Source: Psychrobacter sp. UBA3962 (lineage in GTDB: Bacteria; Pseudomonadota; Gammaproteobacteria; Pseudomonadales; Moraxellaceae). Taken from it: a stretch of DNA of 64,000 bases. Location: assembly GCF_002385225.1 (NCBI RefSeq), contig NZ_DGDC01000020.1, positions 32,112 to 96,111 of the forward strand. Reading direction: 5' to 3'. Below the pieces are notes generated by a model, which was not told the DNA's origin, did not search any database, and saw only the letters and a program-made list of their open reading frames with translations. Positions 27,083 through 35,368 of this stretch are shown here, piece after piece; positions within the stretch are counted from its first letter, which is position 1; every line of letters starts with the position of its first letter. The translations under genes and the position numbers were made by a program.

Positions 27083-27706
27083 ATGAAAATTATTCTGGCT
27101 TCTACCTCTCCGCGTCGTCAACAATTATTGGCCTTGGCAGACATCGACTTTGTTACCCAATCGGTTGAAGTGGATGAAAGTGTGCTACCTAACGAGACCC
27201 CGCAGGATTATATTGTACGAATGGTGCAAGCCAAAGCCACGGCAGCAGGACAGAACCTAACGGGCTGCTATGAGGCAGGTGAGGATCATTATTTAGTGAT
27301 TACCTCAGATACTATTGGGGTGCTTGCTGACGGTCTGTCTATTTTAGTGAAACCAACGGATAAGGCGGATGCCTTTGCTATGTGGCAAAAGATGTCTAAT
27401 ACACAGCATGCGGTTTGGACGGCTGTACAGCTAACCGTTTTCGATAACCAGGCTAATCGTCTTTATAGCAAAAATATTTTAGAGAAGACCGAAGTTACTT
27501 TTATTGAATTAGACGAGCCTGCTATGGAAGCTTATTGGGCCAGCGGTGAGCCTGCTGATAAAGCGGGCGGCTATGCCATTCAAGGTAAAGGCGCAGCTTT
27601 GGTAGAGCGTATCAACGGCAGTTACACCAATGTCGTTGGCCTTCCTTTGTCACAGACTTTGGCGGCGATTAAAAATATTGAGAAGCGGCTAGCTGGCCGA
27701 GAGTAG
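27083..27706 (+). CDS. maf: Maf family nucleoside triphosphate pyrophosphatase
   Basis: Maf proteins hydrolyse non-canonical or modified nucleoside triphosphates to the monophosphates. The N-terminal signature ASTSPRRQQLL, the ITSDTIGV block and the GGYAIQGKGAALVERINGSY motif are present. The linkage mreD-maf-rng mirrors E. coli yhdE (dTTP/UTP type). At 207 residues it is slightly longer than the ~197 of YhdE, with a small insert near residue 60. No strong ribosome site precedes ATG 27083. Confidence 0.93.
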   Translation: MKIILASTSPRRQQLLALADIDFVTQSVEVDESVLPNETPQDYIVRMVQAKATAAGQNLTGCYEAGEDHYLVITSDTIGVLADGLSILVKPTDKADAFAMWQKMSNTQHAVWTAVQLTVFDNQANRLYSKNILEKTEVTFIELDEPAMEAYWASGEPADKAGGYAIQGKGAALVERINGSYTNVVGLPLSQTLAAIKNIEKRLAGRE

Positions 27707-27887
27707 ACTAGATAACAATTTTTCAGAGTCAGTGGTACACTGGAGCTTATAAAAAGATATTTTCGTAATTTATTTTGAAGACAAAGTGACTCTAAAATTA
27801 AAGCTGCTATAAAAGAAAAAATATCTCGCTATAATTACTTGTCTTTACTAAAACATATTTAATCAATAATAAGATAAAAGGTCTGCT

Positions 27888-29711
27888 ATGTCAGAAGAGC
27901 TACTCATTAATGTTAGCCCAATGGAATCTCGAGTTGCTGTTTTAGATAATGGTGTCGTCAGTGAGGTTTATATTGAGCGGCATAATAAGCTTGGCTTGGT
28001 GGGCAATATTTACTTGGGCACTGTGGTACGGGTTCTACCCGGCATGCAAGCGGCATTTGTAGAGATTGGACAGTCTCGTACCGCCTTCTTACATGTCAAT
28101 GATATGCGCCGTTTACCTCGGCCAACGGTAGTAGAAGATAAAACTTCGGCACCGCCGCGTCCCCCTAGTCGACAAGAGCCTACGGTTTTAACCAGCATAC
28201 CAGTGGACCGCTCTGAGCATATTGCCGAAAACACCTCTAAGGCCGACAGTGATATCTCATCATTAGAGACTGGATTAATCAGTGCCTCAATAGTAGAAGG
28301 GGAGCCTGATAGTCTTCGAGAAAAGCAATCCGTCTTAGCGGATGAAACGTCCAATTTTCAAAGTGACTTGCACGACAATTCTCTATTAGATAATGACTCG
28401 CCAGATAAAGTAGGAAATGCGATCACTCAAGTAGAAAAGTCGCCTACGGTGGTTAAAGAGCGCCAAGTGATTGAGCCACCCCGTCATGAATTAATCCAGT
28501 ACCGGCTTCATGAAGGCCAAAAAATATTGGTACAAGTGACCAAAGATCAGTTAGGAACCAAAGGCGCGCGCCTAACTACTAATATCTCATTGCCGTCTCG
28601 TTATTTGGTTTATTTGCCATCTAGTGAGCATATTGGCATCTCTCAGCGTATTGATAATGAAGAGGAGCGCCACCGCTTAAAGACTGAGCTAGCCCAGTTG
28701 ATGCAAACCGTAAATTTAACGGGAGGCTTAATTGCTCGTACTGCGGCAGAACGTGTGCCTGTTGCTAAGCTTGAAGAGGATATTTATTACTTAGTACAAC
28801 TGTGGCGAACCATTCAAGCGCGTAAAGACGCTTCCGCAGGCAGTGGTCAGGCAGCGGTGCTCATTTATCAAGAGTTGTCTCTACCGCTGCGCTCGATTCG
28901 AGACTTGGTACACCCCGATACCGAAAAAGTTATCGTTGATCACGAAGGCATGTATAACGAAGTGCGTCAGTTTGCTAAAGAGTTCGTGCCCTTCATTTAT
29001 CCGCGTATTCTGCCGTATATGGGAGAGCAACCTTTATTCGATGTGCATCGGGTAGAGGAGGACTTAAGAGATGCGCTAAAGCGTCGAGTGGATTTAAAGT
29101 CAGGCGGCTACTTGATTATTGATCAAACTGAAGCGATGACCACCATCGATGTCAATACCGGCTCATTTGTCGGGGGTCGCTCGCTTGAAGACACCGTCTA
29201 CAAAACCAACTTAGAAGCCACTCACGCTATCGCTAGACAGCTTAGGTTGCGTAATCTAGGTGGCATCATCATTCTTGATTTTATCGATATGCTAGAGCAA
29301 GAGCATAAAGATGATGTCCTAGAAAGCTTACAGCATCAGCTGGCTCAAGACTATGCTAAGACCAAAATCACTCAGGTCAGCGAGCTTGGCTTAGTTGAGA
29401 TGACTCGTAAACGTACTCGTGAATCGTTAGAGCAGCAGCTTTGTGAGCCCTGTAAGACGTGTGAGGGTAAGGGTTTTATCAAAACCGCTGAGACTGTCTG
29501 CTTTGAGATTTTCCGCGAGATAATGCGCTGTGCCCGTACTTATAATTCGCCGAAGAAATTTACAGTAGTGGCTCATGCGTCGGTCATTGATTTGCTGTTG
29601 TCTTCTGAAGCAGATACCGTTGCTGACTTAGAATATTTGCTGGGCAGAGTGATTACTTTTGAAGTGGAAAATCTGTATACCCAAGAGCAATACGATATCG
29701 TTTTAGACTGA
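27888..29711 (+). CDS. rng: Ribonuclease G with an enlarged S1-domain loop
   Basis: RNase G is a single-strand endoribonuclease that matures the 16S rRNA 5' end and turns over mRNAs. Visible are the S1-domain start (VGNIYLGTVVRVLPGMQAAF), catalytic blocks MTTIDVNTGSFVGGRS and IIILDFIDM with the metal-binding aspartates, and a zinc-link motif CEPCKTCEGKG. The product has 607 residues against 489 in E. coli. Most of the difference is a Ser/Asp/Glu-rich, probably disordered insert at about residues 76-197, inside the S1 domain. The C-terminal scaffold of RNase E is absent. Confidence 0.95.
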   Translation: MSEELLINVSPMESRVAVLDNGVVSEVYIERHNKLGLVGNIYLGTVVRVLPGMQAAFVEIGQSRTAFLHVNDMRRLPRPTVVEDKTSAPPRPPSRQEPTVLTSIPVDRSEHIAENTSKADSDISSLETGLISASIVEGEPDSLREKQSVLADETSNFQSDLHDNSLLDNDSPDKVGNAITQVEKSPTVVKERQVIEPPRHELIQYRLHEGQKILVQVTKDQLGTKGARLTTNISLPSRYLVYLPSSEHIGISQRIDNEEERHRLKTELAQLMQTVNLTGGLIARTAAERVPVAKLEEDIYYLVQLWRTIQARKDASAGSGQAAVLIYQELSLPLRSIRDLVHPDTEKVIVDHEGMYNEVRQFAKEFVPFIYPRILPYMGEQPLFDVHRVEEDLRDALKRRVDLKSGGYLIIDQTEAMTTIDVNTGSFVGGRSLEDTVYKTNLEATHAIARQLRLRNLGGIIILDFIDMLEQEHKDDVLESLQHQLAQDYAKTKITQVSELGLVEMTRKRTRESLEQQLCEPCKTCEGKGFIKTAETVCFEIFREIMRCARTYNSPKKFTVVAHASVIDLLLSSEADTVADLEYLLGRVITFEVENLYTQEQYDIVLD

Positions 29712-29809
29712 TAATTTAGGCGAAATAGGCGAGGGAGGGGTAACTGTTATTAAAATGTAAAATCGACAGATTACCCCCTGTTTACGGTCATTAAAAGTAA
29801 CAAATACCC

Positions 29810-29837
29810 TTGCAATCGATTGTCAACTGTGTATAAT
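29810..29837 (+). promoter_or_regulatory. Promoter of the S10 operon
   Basis: TTGCAA (29810-29815) and TATAAT (29832-29837) are separated by 16 bases, and the -10 is preceded by an extended-type TGTG. It is the best promoter match between rng and rpsJ. Transcription would start near 29844. Confidence 0.7.
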
Positions 29838-29970
29838 ACAACCCACTGAATTTATATGAGCGTTTCAAGTAAGTGTGATCAAATACGGCAGCGTATTAGA
29901 CTGTAAACACTTGTAAAGCTTGACGTTAATACAGCTGAAGCATCGTTTTCGGCACTAATTTCATTCTTCT

Positions 29971-30002
29971 TTGCTACCTTCCTATATGGAAATGGTGGGC
30001 AA
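29971..30002 (+). promoter_or_regulatory. Leader hairpin upstream of rpsJ
   Basis: TTGC (29971-29974) pairs with GCAA (29999-30002), ACC with GGT, and TTCC (29979-29982) with GGAA (29988-29991) over a 5-base loop, with small internal bulges. The position, about 125 bases after the promoter, would suit an autoregulatory leader. In E. coli ribosomal protein L4 controls this leader, but conservation of that control here is unproven. Confidence 0.4.
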
Positions 30003-30155
30003 GGATTAAACTTATTTTGTTTTTTGAATTGTTGGATGTGATTAACCTCACGATTTAACCAAAAAATGAATCATTTATATAACGGCTATTTATCATTCAA
30101 GACCTGCCATTAGGGCAGCAATGATGATAAAACCACTTATTAGGAGCTTGCTGGC

Positions 30156-30467
30156 ATGGCTAACCAGAGAATCCGTATCCGACTAAAATCTTTTGATCAT
30201 AGATTGATCGATCAGTCGGCACAAGAGATTGTCGATACCGCAAAGCGCACTGGTGCGCAAGTTTGTGGTCCTGTACCGTTGCCTACTCGCATCGAGCGTT
30301 TCAACGTCCTAACCTCGCCACACGTCAACAAAGACGCGCGAGATCAGTACGAGATTCGTACTCATAAGCGTATGCTTGACATCGTGCAACCAACTGACAA
30401 AACAGTTGACGCATTGATGAAATTGGACTTGGCTGCTGGTGTAGACGTTCAAATCGCATTGGGTTAA
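30156..30467 (+). CDS. rpsJ: 30S ribosomal protein S10 (NusE)
   Basis: S10 sits in the 30S head and, as NusE, pairs with NusB in transcription antitermination. The product is 103 residues, exactly the E. coli length, beginning ANQRIRIRLKSFDHRLID and containing the tRNA-binding loop region RTHKRMLDI. TAGGAG precedes ATG 30156. It is the first gene of the cluster; rplC follows after 93 bases containing a hairpin. Confidence 0.98.
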   Translation: MANQRIRIRLKSFDHRLIDQSAQEIVDTAKRTGAQVCGPVPLPTRIERFNVLTSPHVNKDARDQYEIRTHKRMLDIVQPTDKTVDALMKLDLAAGVDVQIALG

Positions 30468-30469
30468 TC

Positions 30470-30515
30470 AAAAGCGCGTATATTTAAGCGTAATGATTAA
30501 TAAAACGCGACTTTT
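30470..30515 (+). promoter_or_regulatory. Hairpin between rpsJ and rplC
   Basis: AAAAGCGCGT (30470-30479) pairs with ACGCG-A-CTTTT (30505-30515), ten base pairs with one bulged A and a 25-base loop. No sustained T-run follows. It could be a processing site or a leader element for rplC; the role is unknown. Confidence 0.45.
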
Positions 30516-30560
30516 AGATATTACCCCAAACTATTAATTGAAGATATAAAGAGGTTTAAC

Positions 30561-31199
30561 ATGGCGATCGGTTTAGTCGGTAAGAAATGCGGCATGACCC
30601 GTGTCTTCACTGAAACAGGCGCTTCTATCCCTGTAACGGTTGTTGAGGTCGATGCAAACCGCATTACTCAAATCAAAACCAATGACACTGACGGCTATCA
30701 AGCCATCCAAGTAACCACTGGTGAGCGTCGTGACAGCCGCGTAACTGCAGCACAAAAAGGTCACTTTGCTAAAGCTGGCGTTAAAGCTGGCCGTGGTACA
30801 TGGGAATTCCGTGTTACAGAAGAAGAACTTGAAGGACGTGAAGCGGGTAGCGAAATTGCTGCTGACCTATTTGAAGCAGGGCAACTTGTGGATGTTACAG
30901 GTCAAAGTAAAGGTAAAGGCTTCCAAGGTGGCGTAAAACGTCATAACTTTAGTATGCAAGATGCTACTCACGGTAACTCAGTATCGCACCGCGTATTGGG
31001 TTCTACAGGTCAGAACCAAAGCCCAGGTAAAGTTTTCAAAGGTAAGAAAATGCCAGGGCAAATGGGTAACAAACGTGTTACCGTTCAAGGACTTGAAATC
31101 GTGTCAGTAGACGCTGAAAAAGGTCTTCTAGTCATTAAAGGTGCCATTCCAGGTGCCAATGGTGGCGATGTCATCGTACGTCCGTCAATCAAAGCCTAA
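30561..31199 (+). CDS. rplC: 50S ribosomal protein L3
   Basis: L3 binds the 3' domain of 23S rRNA near the peptidyl-transferase centre and helps start 50S assembly. The 212 residues begin AIGLVGKKCGMTRVFTETG. They include the extended loop KRHNFSMQDATHGNSVSHR followed by GSTGQNQSPGKVFKGKKMPG, the segment whose glutamine is methylated by PrmB in E. coli. AGAGG lies upstream of ATG 30561. rplD follows after 14 bases. Confidence 0.98.
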   Translation: MAIGLVGKKCGMTRVFTETGASIPVTVVEVDANRITQIKTNDTDGYQAIQVTTGERRDSRVTAAQKGHFAKAGVKAGRGTWEFRVTEEELEGREAGSEIAADLFEAGQLVDVTGQSKGKGFQGGVKRHNFSMQDATHGNSVSHRVLGSTGQNQSPGKVFKGKKMPGQMGNKRVTVQGLEIVSVDAEKGLLVIKGAIPGANGGDVIVRPSIKA

Positions 31200-31213
31200 G
31201 CAAGGGGATTAAC

Positions 31214-31816
31214 GTGAATTTAAAAACTGTTACAGGCGCAGCGGTTGAGCTGTCTGACACGGCATTTGGTCGTGAATTCAACGAAGCCCTCGTTCACCAA
31301 GTCGTCACTGCTTATTTAGCAGGCGCACGTCAAGGTACCCGCGCACAAAAGACTCGTGCTGAAGTTTCTGGCGGTGGTAAAAAACCATGGCGTCAAAAAG
31401 GTACTGGACGTGCTCGTGCAGGCTCAATTCGTAGCCCTATCTGGCGCAGTGGTGGTCGAGCGTTCGCTGCTAAGCCACAAGACTGGTCACAGAAAGTGAA
31501 CCGTAAAATGTATCGTGGTGCGATGCAGTGTATCTTAGCCGAACTAGTTCGCCAAGATCGTCTAATTTTAGTTGAAGACATTACTGTTTCAGCTCCAAAG
31601 ACAAAAGAACTAATTAGCAAATTGGAAGAACTTAATGCACCACGTGCATTAATCGTGACCAATGAAGTTGATGAGAATCTATACTTAGCTGCCCGCAACA
31701 TTCCACATGTGAATGTACTTGGTACTAACGAAGTGGATCCTGTTAGCTTGATTGCGTTTGATAAAGTCATCATGTCTGTTGACGCAGCGAAACAATTTGA
31801 GGAAGCACTAGCATGA
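31214..31816 (+). CDS. rplD: 50S ribosomal protein L4
   Basis: L4 lines the peptide exit tunnel; in E. coli it also represses its own S10 operon. The 200-residue product (E. coli 201) contains the tunnel loop GGGKKPWRQKGTGRARAGS. It starts with GTG at 31214 behind AAGGGGAT, a weaker initiation codon than its neighbours use. The stop overlaps rplW by four bases (ATGA), so translation of the two is coupled. Confidence 0.97.
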   Translation: MNLKTVTGAAVELSDTAFGREFNEALVHQVVTAYLAGARQGTRAQKTRAEVSGGGKKPWRQKGTGRARAGSIRSPIWRSGGRAFAAKPQDWSQKVNRKMYRGAMQCILAELVRQDRLILVEDITVSAPKTKELISKLEELNAPRALIVTNEVDENLYLAARNIPHVNVLGTNEVDPVSLIAFDKVIMSVDAAKQFEEALA

Positions 31817-32163
31817 ATAACGCAAGACTTTATCAGGTCTTAAAAGGGCCTGTGTTCTCAGAGAAATCTCAGCTGTTAGGTGACTCGCTAGGTGTGCAGG
31901 TTTTCAAAGTTGATAACAATGCCACTAAGCGTGAAATCAAAAAAGCAGTCGAGTTAATGTTTGAAGGTGTGGAAGTTACTAAGGTAAACACCTTAAATGT
32001 TAAAGGTAAGACAAAGCGCTTTGGTCGCACTGTAGGTCGTCGTAATGACTATAAAAAAGCCTATGTGACTTTAAAAGCTGGTCAAGATGTACAAATGGCT
32101 GATGCTGGTGAAGAGATTGCAGACAATGCAGCTTCTACTAGCGAAACAGCGAACAACGAATAA
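31813..32163 (+). CDS. rplW: 50S ribosomal protein L23 with an acidic C-terminal tail
   Basis: L23 sits at the tunnel exit and docks trigger factor and SRP. The core (about residues 1-98) is typical: LYQVLKGPVFSEKSQ, then NTLNVKGKTKRFGRTVGRRNDYKKA. The product is 116 residues against 100 in E. coli. The extra part is an acidic, Ala/Ser/Thr-rich tail ending near ETANNE. It starts within the last codons of rplD (ATGA overlap) and ends 11 bases before rplB. Confidence 0.96.
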   Translation: MNNARLYQVLKGPVFSEKSQLLGDSLGVQVFKVDNNATKREIKKAVELMFEGVEVTKVNTLNVKGKTKRFGRTVGRRNDYKKAYVTLKAGQDVQMADAGEEIADNAASTSETANNE

Positions 32164-32174
32164 GGATACAAATC

Positions 32175-33005
32175 ATGCCTATCGTAAAAGCAAAGCCAAC
32201 ATCACCAGGTCGCCGTTTTGTTGAAAAAGTGGTGCATCCACACCTTTACAAAGGTCGTCCGCATGCCCCACTTGTTGAAGCACAAGGTAGATCAGGTGGT
32301 CGTAATAATAATGGTCGCATTACGTCACGTCATATTGGTGGTGGACATAAGCAACACTATCGTATTATCGACTTCAAGCGTACGAAAGACAATATTCCAG
32401 CAACGGTAGAGCGTATCGAATACGATCCAAACCGTACTGCTCATATTGCTTTACTTAAGTACTCTGATGGTGAGCGTCGTTATATCATCGCTCCTAAGAA
32501 ACTTAAAGTTGGCGATACTGTAATGTCAGGTGAGTCATCACCAATTCGTCCAGGTAACTGCTTACCACTTAAAAATATTCCTGTAGGTACTACTATTAGT
32601 AATATTGAACTAAAAATCGGTAAAGGCGCGCAATTAGCTCGTTCAGCTGGTGCTTCAGTTCAACTACTAGGTAAAGATGGTATTTATGCAATTATCCGTT
32701 TACGCTCTGGCGAAACTCGCCGTGTACACGTAAATTGCCGTGCAGTTATTGGTGAAAACTCTAACTCTGAAAATAACCTAAAATCACTTGGTAAAGCAGG
32801 TGCAGCACGTTGGCGTGGCGTTCGTCCACAGACACGTGGTACTGCGATGAACCCGATTGATCACCCACACGGTGGTGGTGAAGGTCGCACAATGGGTAAA
32901 CATCCAACTACGCCATGGGGTCAGAAGACCAAAGGTCTTAAAACGCGTCACAATAAGCGTACTGACAGTATGATCATCCGTCGCCGTCGCGCCAAGAAGA
33001 AATAA
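32175..33005 (+). CDS. rplB: 50S ribosomal protein L2
   Basis: L2 is needed for subunit association and peptidyl-transferase activity. The 276-residue product has the typical start PIVKAKPTSPGRRFVEKV. The C-terminal loop NPIDHPHGGGEGR contains the histidine implicated in activity (His229 in E. coli), and the end is the basic tail IIRRRRAKKK. AAGGAT precedes ATG 32175. rpsS follows after 11 bases. Confidence 0.98.
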   Translation: MPIVKAKPTSPGRRFVEKVVHPHLYKGRPHAPLVEAQGRSGGRNNNGRITSRHIGGGHKQHYRIIDFKRTKDNIPATVERIEYDPNRTAHIALLKYSDGERRYIIAPKKLKVGDTVMSGESSPIRPGNCLPLKNIPVGTTISNIELKIGKGAQLARSAGASVQLLGKDGIYAIIRLRSGETRRVHVNCRAVIGENSNSENNLKSLGKAGAARWRGVRPQTRGTAMNPIDHPHGGGEGRTMGKHPTTPWGQKTKGLKTRHNKRTDSMIIRRRRAKKK

Positions 33006-33016
33006 AGGAAAATTTC

Positions 33017-33292
33017 ATGCCTCGTTCATTGAAAAAAGGTCCATTCATTGATGCGCATCTGTTTGCCAAAGTAGAAAAAGCTGTTGAGTCTAACTCACGC
33101 AAGCCAATCAAAACTTGGTCACGTCGCTCGATGATTCTGCCACAAATGGTTGGTCTAACAATTTCTGTTCATAATGGTCGTACACACGTACCGGTTATCA
33201 TTAGTGAGCAAATGGTTGGCCATAAACTAGGTGAATTTGCCCCGACTCGCACATATCGCGGTCATGGCTTTGACAAGAAAGCAAAAAAATAA
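33017..33292 (+). CDS. rpsS: 30S ribosomal protein S19
   Basis: S19 lies in the 30S head with S13 and contacts the A-site finger. The 91 residues (92 in E. coli) begin PRSLKKGPFIDAHLF and include the family signature MVGHKLGEFAPTRTYRGH. AAAGGA precedes ATG 33017. rplV follows after 10 bases. Confidence 0.98.
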   Translation: MPRSLKKGPFIDAHLFAKVEKAVESNSRKPIKTWSRRSMILPQMVGLTISVHNGRTHVPVIISEQMVGHKLGEFAPTRTYRGHGFDKKAKK

Positions 33293-33302
33293 GGTGCTCA
33301 CT

Positions 33303-33632
33303 ATGGAAGTAACTGCAAAATTACGCGGTGCCGCCATTTCGGCACAGAAAGTTCGACTTGTCGCAGATGAAGTTCGTGGTAAGTCTATTGAGCGTGCTTT
33401 GGATATCCTTGCGTTCAGCAATAAAAAAGGCGCAGTATTCGTTAAGAAATGTCTTGAGTCTGCTATCGCTAATGCTGAACACAACCACGGTTTAGATATC
33501 GATACGCTTAAAGTATCAACTATCTATGTGGATGAAGGCATCACGCTAAAGCGTATCCTACCACGTGCAAAGGGTCGTGCTGATCGTATCAGTAAACGTA
33601 CCTGTCACATCACTGTTAAGGTAGGAGAATAA
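33303..33632 (+). CDS. rplV: 50S ribosomal protein L22
   Basis: L22 lines the peptide exit tunnel opposite L4; its beta-hairpin is a macrolide-resistance hotspot. The start was set at ATG 33303 (EVTAKLRGAAISAQKVRLVA), giving 109 residues as expected for the family; upstream in-frame codons overlap rpsS and are rejected. The tunnel hairpin ILPRAKGRADRISKRT is present. rpsC follows after three bases. Confidence 0.97.
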   Translation: MEVTAKLRGAAISAQKVRLVADEVRGKSIERALDILAFSNKKGAVFVKKCLESAIANAEHNHGLDIDTLKVSTIYVDEGITLKRILPRAKGRADRISKRTCHITVKVGE

Positions 33633-33635
33633 TTC

Positions 33636-34373
33636 ATGGGACAAAAAGTACATCCAATCGGAATTCGTCTTGGTGTTGTAAAAAAACACAACGCTAACTG
33701 GTATGCAGACCCAAAACAATATTCTGAATACCTACTTAACGATCTACAAGTACGTGACTATCTTCGTAAGAAGTTAGACAATGCTATGGTTAGCCACATT
33801 ATGATTGAGCGTCCTACTGGCGCTGCTAAAATCACAATTTCAACGGCTCGCCCAGGTATCGTTATTGGTAAGAAAGGCGAAGATATTGAGAAGTTACAGA
33901 AAGAATTAACTAAAATGATGGGCGTACCAGCTCAGGTTAATATCGAAGAAATTACTTCTCCAGATTTAGATGCTCGTCTAGTTGCTGAAGGTATCGCTAG
34001 CCAACTAGAACGTCGTGTTATGTTCCGTCGTGCTATGAAGCGCGCAGTACAAAACAGCATGCGTTCTGGCGCTCAAGGTATTAAAGTTGAACTGTCTGGT
34101 CGTTTAGGTGGTGCTGAGATCGCTCGTACTGAGTGGTATCGTGAAGGTCGTGTACCTTTACACACTCTACGTGCCGATATCGATTATGCATCAGTTCGTG
34201 CAGAGACTACTTACGGAACCATCGGTGTTAAAGTATGGATTTTCCGTGGTGAAATTCTAGATGGTATGGATAGCGTTTATAATCCTCCTAAAGAAGATAA
34301 GACTCGTGCGCCAAAACGCCGCGGCCGTGGAAACCGTCGCAATTCAGACAGAGCAAACACAGATAGAGGTTAA
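33636..34373 (+). CDS. rpsC: 30S ribosomal protein S3
   Basis: S3 forms part of the mRNA entry helicase of the 30S subunit. The KH domain motif VIGKKGEDIEKL and the C-terminal domain with GRLGGAEIARTEWYREGRVPL are clear. The 245 residues exceed the 233 of E. coli because of a basic, Arg/Asn-rich tail after residue ~215. AGGAG lies upstream. rplP starts three bases after the stop. Confidence 0.98.
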   Translation: MGQKVHPIGIRLGVVKKHNANWYADPKQYSEYLLNDLQVRDYLRKKLDNAMVSHIMIERPTGAAKITISTARPGIVIGKKGEDIEKLQKELTKMMGVPAQVNIEEITSPDLDARLVAEGIASQLERRVMFRRAMKRAVQNSMRSGAQGIKVELSGRLGGAEIARTEWYREGRVPLHTLRADIDYASVRAETTYGTIGVKVWIFRGEILDGMDSVYNPPKEDKTRAPKRRGRGNRRNSDRANTDRG

Positions 34374-34376
34374 GCT

Positions 34377-34790
34377 ATGTTACAACCAAAACGTACCAAA
34401 TTTCGTAAAATGCATAAAGGGCGTAACACGGGTTTAGCACATCGTGGTAGCACTGTTGCATTTGGTCAGTTTGGCTTAAAATCAGTTGGTCGTGGTCGTA
34501 TGACTGCTCGCCAAATTGAAGCCGCACGTCGTACTATTACTCGTAAGGTTAAGCGTGGTGGTAAAATCTGGATTCGTGTATTCCCAGACAAACCAATTAC
34601 CAACAAACCATTAGAAGTTCGTATGGGTAAAGGTAAAGGTCCTGTAGAGTACTGGGTATGCGAAATCAAACCAGGTAAAATGCTATATGAGATCGAAGGG
34701 GTTTCAGAAGAGTTAGCCCGCGAAGCGTTCACGCTAGCCGCAGCTAAGCTTCCCTTCAAAACTACCATTGTTAAGCGGACGATAATGTAA
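34377..34790 (+). CDS. rplP: 50S ribosomal protein L16
   Basis: L16 helps position the A-site tRNA and organises 23S rRNA near the peptidyl-transferase centre. The 137 residues begin LQPKRTKFRKMHKGRN and contain the family block MGKGKGPVEYWVCEIKPG. The arginine before MGKG (near residue 82) corresponds to the hydroxylation site used by YcfD in E. coli. It overlaps rpmC by one base (TAATG), suggesting coupled translation. Confidence 0.98.
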   Translation: MLQPKRTKFRKMHKGRNTGLAHRGSTVAFGQFGLKSVGRGRMTARQIEAARRTITRKVKRGGKIWIRVFPDKPITNKPLEVRMGKGKGPVEYWVCEIKPGKMLYEIEGVSEELAREAFTLAAAKLPFKTTIVKRTIM

Positions 34791-34984
34791 TGAAGATCAG
34801 TGAATTACGAGACAAATCAGTAGAAGAGCTGACTGGATTACTAGATGAGAAGCAACTTGATGCTTTCCGTCTTCGTATGGCGAAAGCCACCGGTCAACTA
34901 GGTAGCACACACGAAGTCAAAGCAAATCGCCGTGCGATTGCTCAAATTAAGACTTTGATTAATGAGAAACAAAGAGGCGCCTAA
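34790..34984 (+). CDS. rpmC: 50S ribosomal protein L29
   Basis: L29 is a small two-helix protein at the tunnel exit, contacting trigger factor and SRP with L23. The 64 residues (63 in E. coli) begin KISELRDKSVEELTGLLDE and include FRLRMAKATGQL, a match to the family core. Both ends overlap neighbours by a single base (TAATG junctions with rplP and rpsQ). Confidence 0.96.
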   Translation: MKISELRDKSVEELTGLLDEKQLDAFRLRMAKATGQLGSTHEVKANRRAIAQIKTLINEKQRGA

Positions 34985-35259
34985 TGAGTAACGATATTCA
35001 ACAAACCGAAGGTGTAGGTATTGTTACTGGTAAGGTTGTCAGTAACAAGATGGATAAGTCAATTACAGTGCTAATCGAGCGTAAAGTTCGTCACCCACTA
35101 TATGGCAAACAGATCCGTCGTTCTACAAAAATTAAAGCCCACGACGAAAACAATGTCTGTAAAGAAGGTGACGTGGTTCGTATCATTGAAACACGCCCAA
35201 TCTCTAAGACTAAGTCTTGGAAACTAGTTGACGTTGTGGAAACAGCGGAAAAAATATAA
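34984..35259 (+). CDS. rpsQ: 30S ribosomal protein S17
   Basis: S17 is a primary 16S rRNA-binding protein of the OB fold. The 91 residues exceed the 84 of E. coli by a short polar N-terminal extension. The core shows GIVTGKVVSNKMDKSITV and YGKQIRRSTKIKAHDENN. It is the last gene before a 150-base gap that carries a promoter-like site and hairpin, so it probably ends the S10 section. Confidence 0.97.
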   Translation: MSNDIQQTEGVGIVTGKVVSNKMDKSITVLIERKVRHPLYGKQIRRSTKIKAHDENNVCKEGDVVRIIETRPISKTKSWKLVDVVETAEKI

Positions 35260-35264
35260 GCAAA

Positions 35265-35293
35265 TTGCAATTGGCATTAATTACTGGTAAAAT
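35265..35293 (+). promoter_or_regulatory. Probable promoter upstream of rplN
   Basis: TTGCAA (35265-35270) and TAAAAT (35288-35293) are 17 bases apart, with TGG just before the -10 as in extended promoters. It lies six bases after the rpsQ stop and would give rplN a leader of about 110 bases. Confidence 0.5.
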
Positions 35294-35323
35294 ACGTCCC
35301 CTTTATGGCGACATACCAGATTA

Positions 35324-35368
35324 GTGAATACTTCATGTGATTTTTATAATTGCATGAAGTAAATTCAC
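35324..35368 (+). promoter_or_regulatory. Stable hairpin in the rplN (spc section) leader
   Basis: GTGAATACTTCATG (35324-35337) pairs with CATGAAGTAAATTCAC (35353-35368) over 14 base pairs with a 2-base bulge and a 15-base loop. No T-run follows. Its position between the putative promoter and the rplN ribosome site suggests leader control or processing. Confidence 0.6.

Larger units (their letters stand above)
29712..30155 (+). other. Leader region of the S10 ribosomal-protein cluster
   Basis: This 444-base gap contains no coding region. It carries the S10 promoter and a leader of about 310 bases with an imperfect hairpin, both listed separately. Confidence 0.7.
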
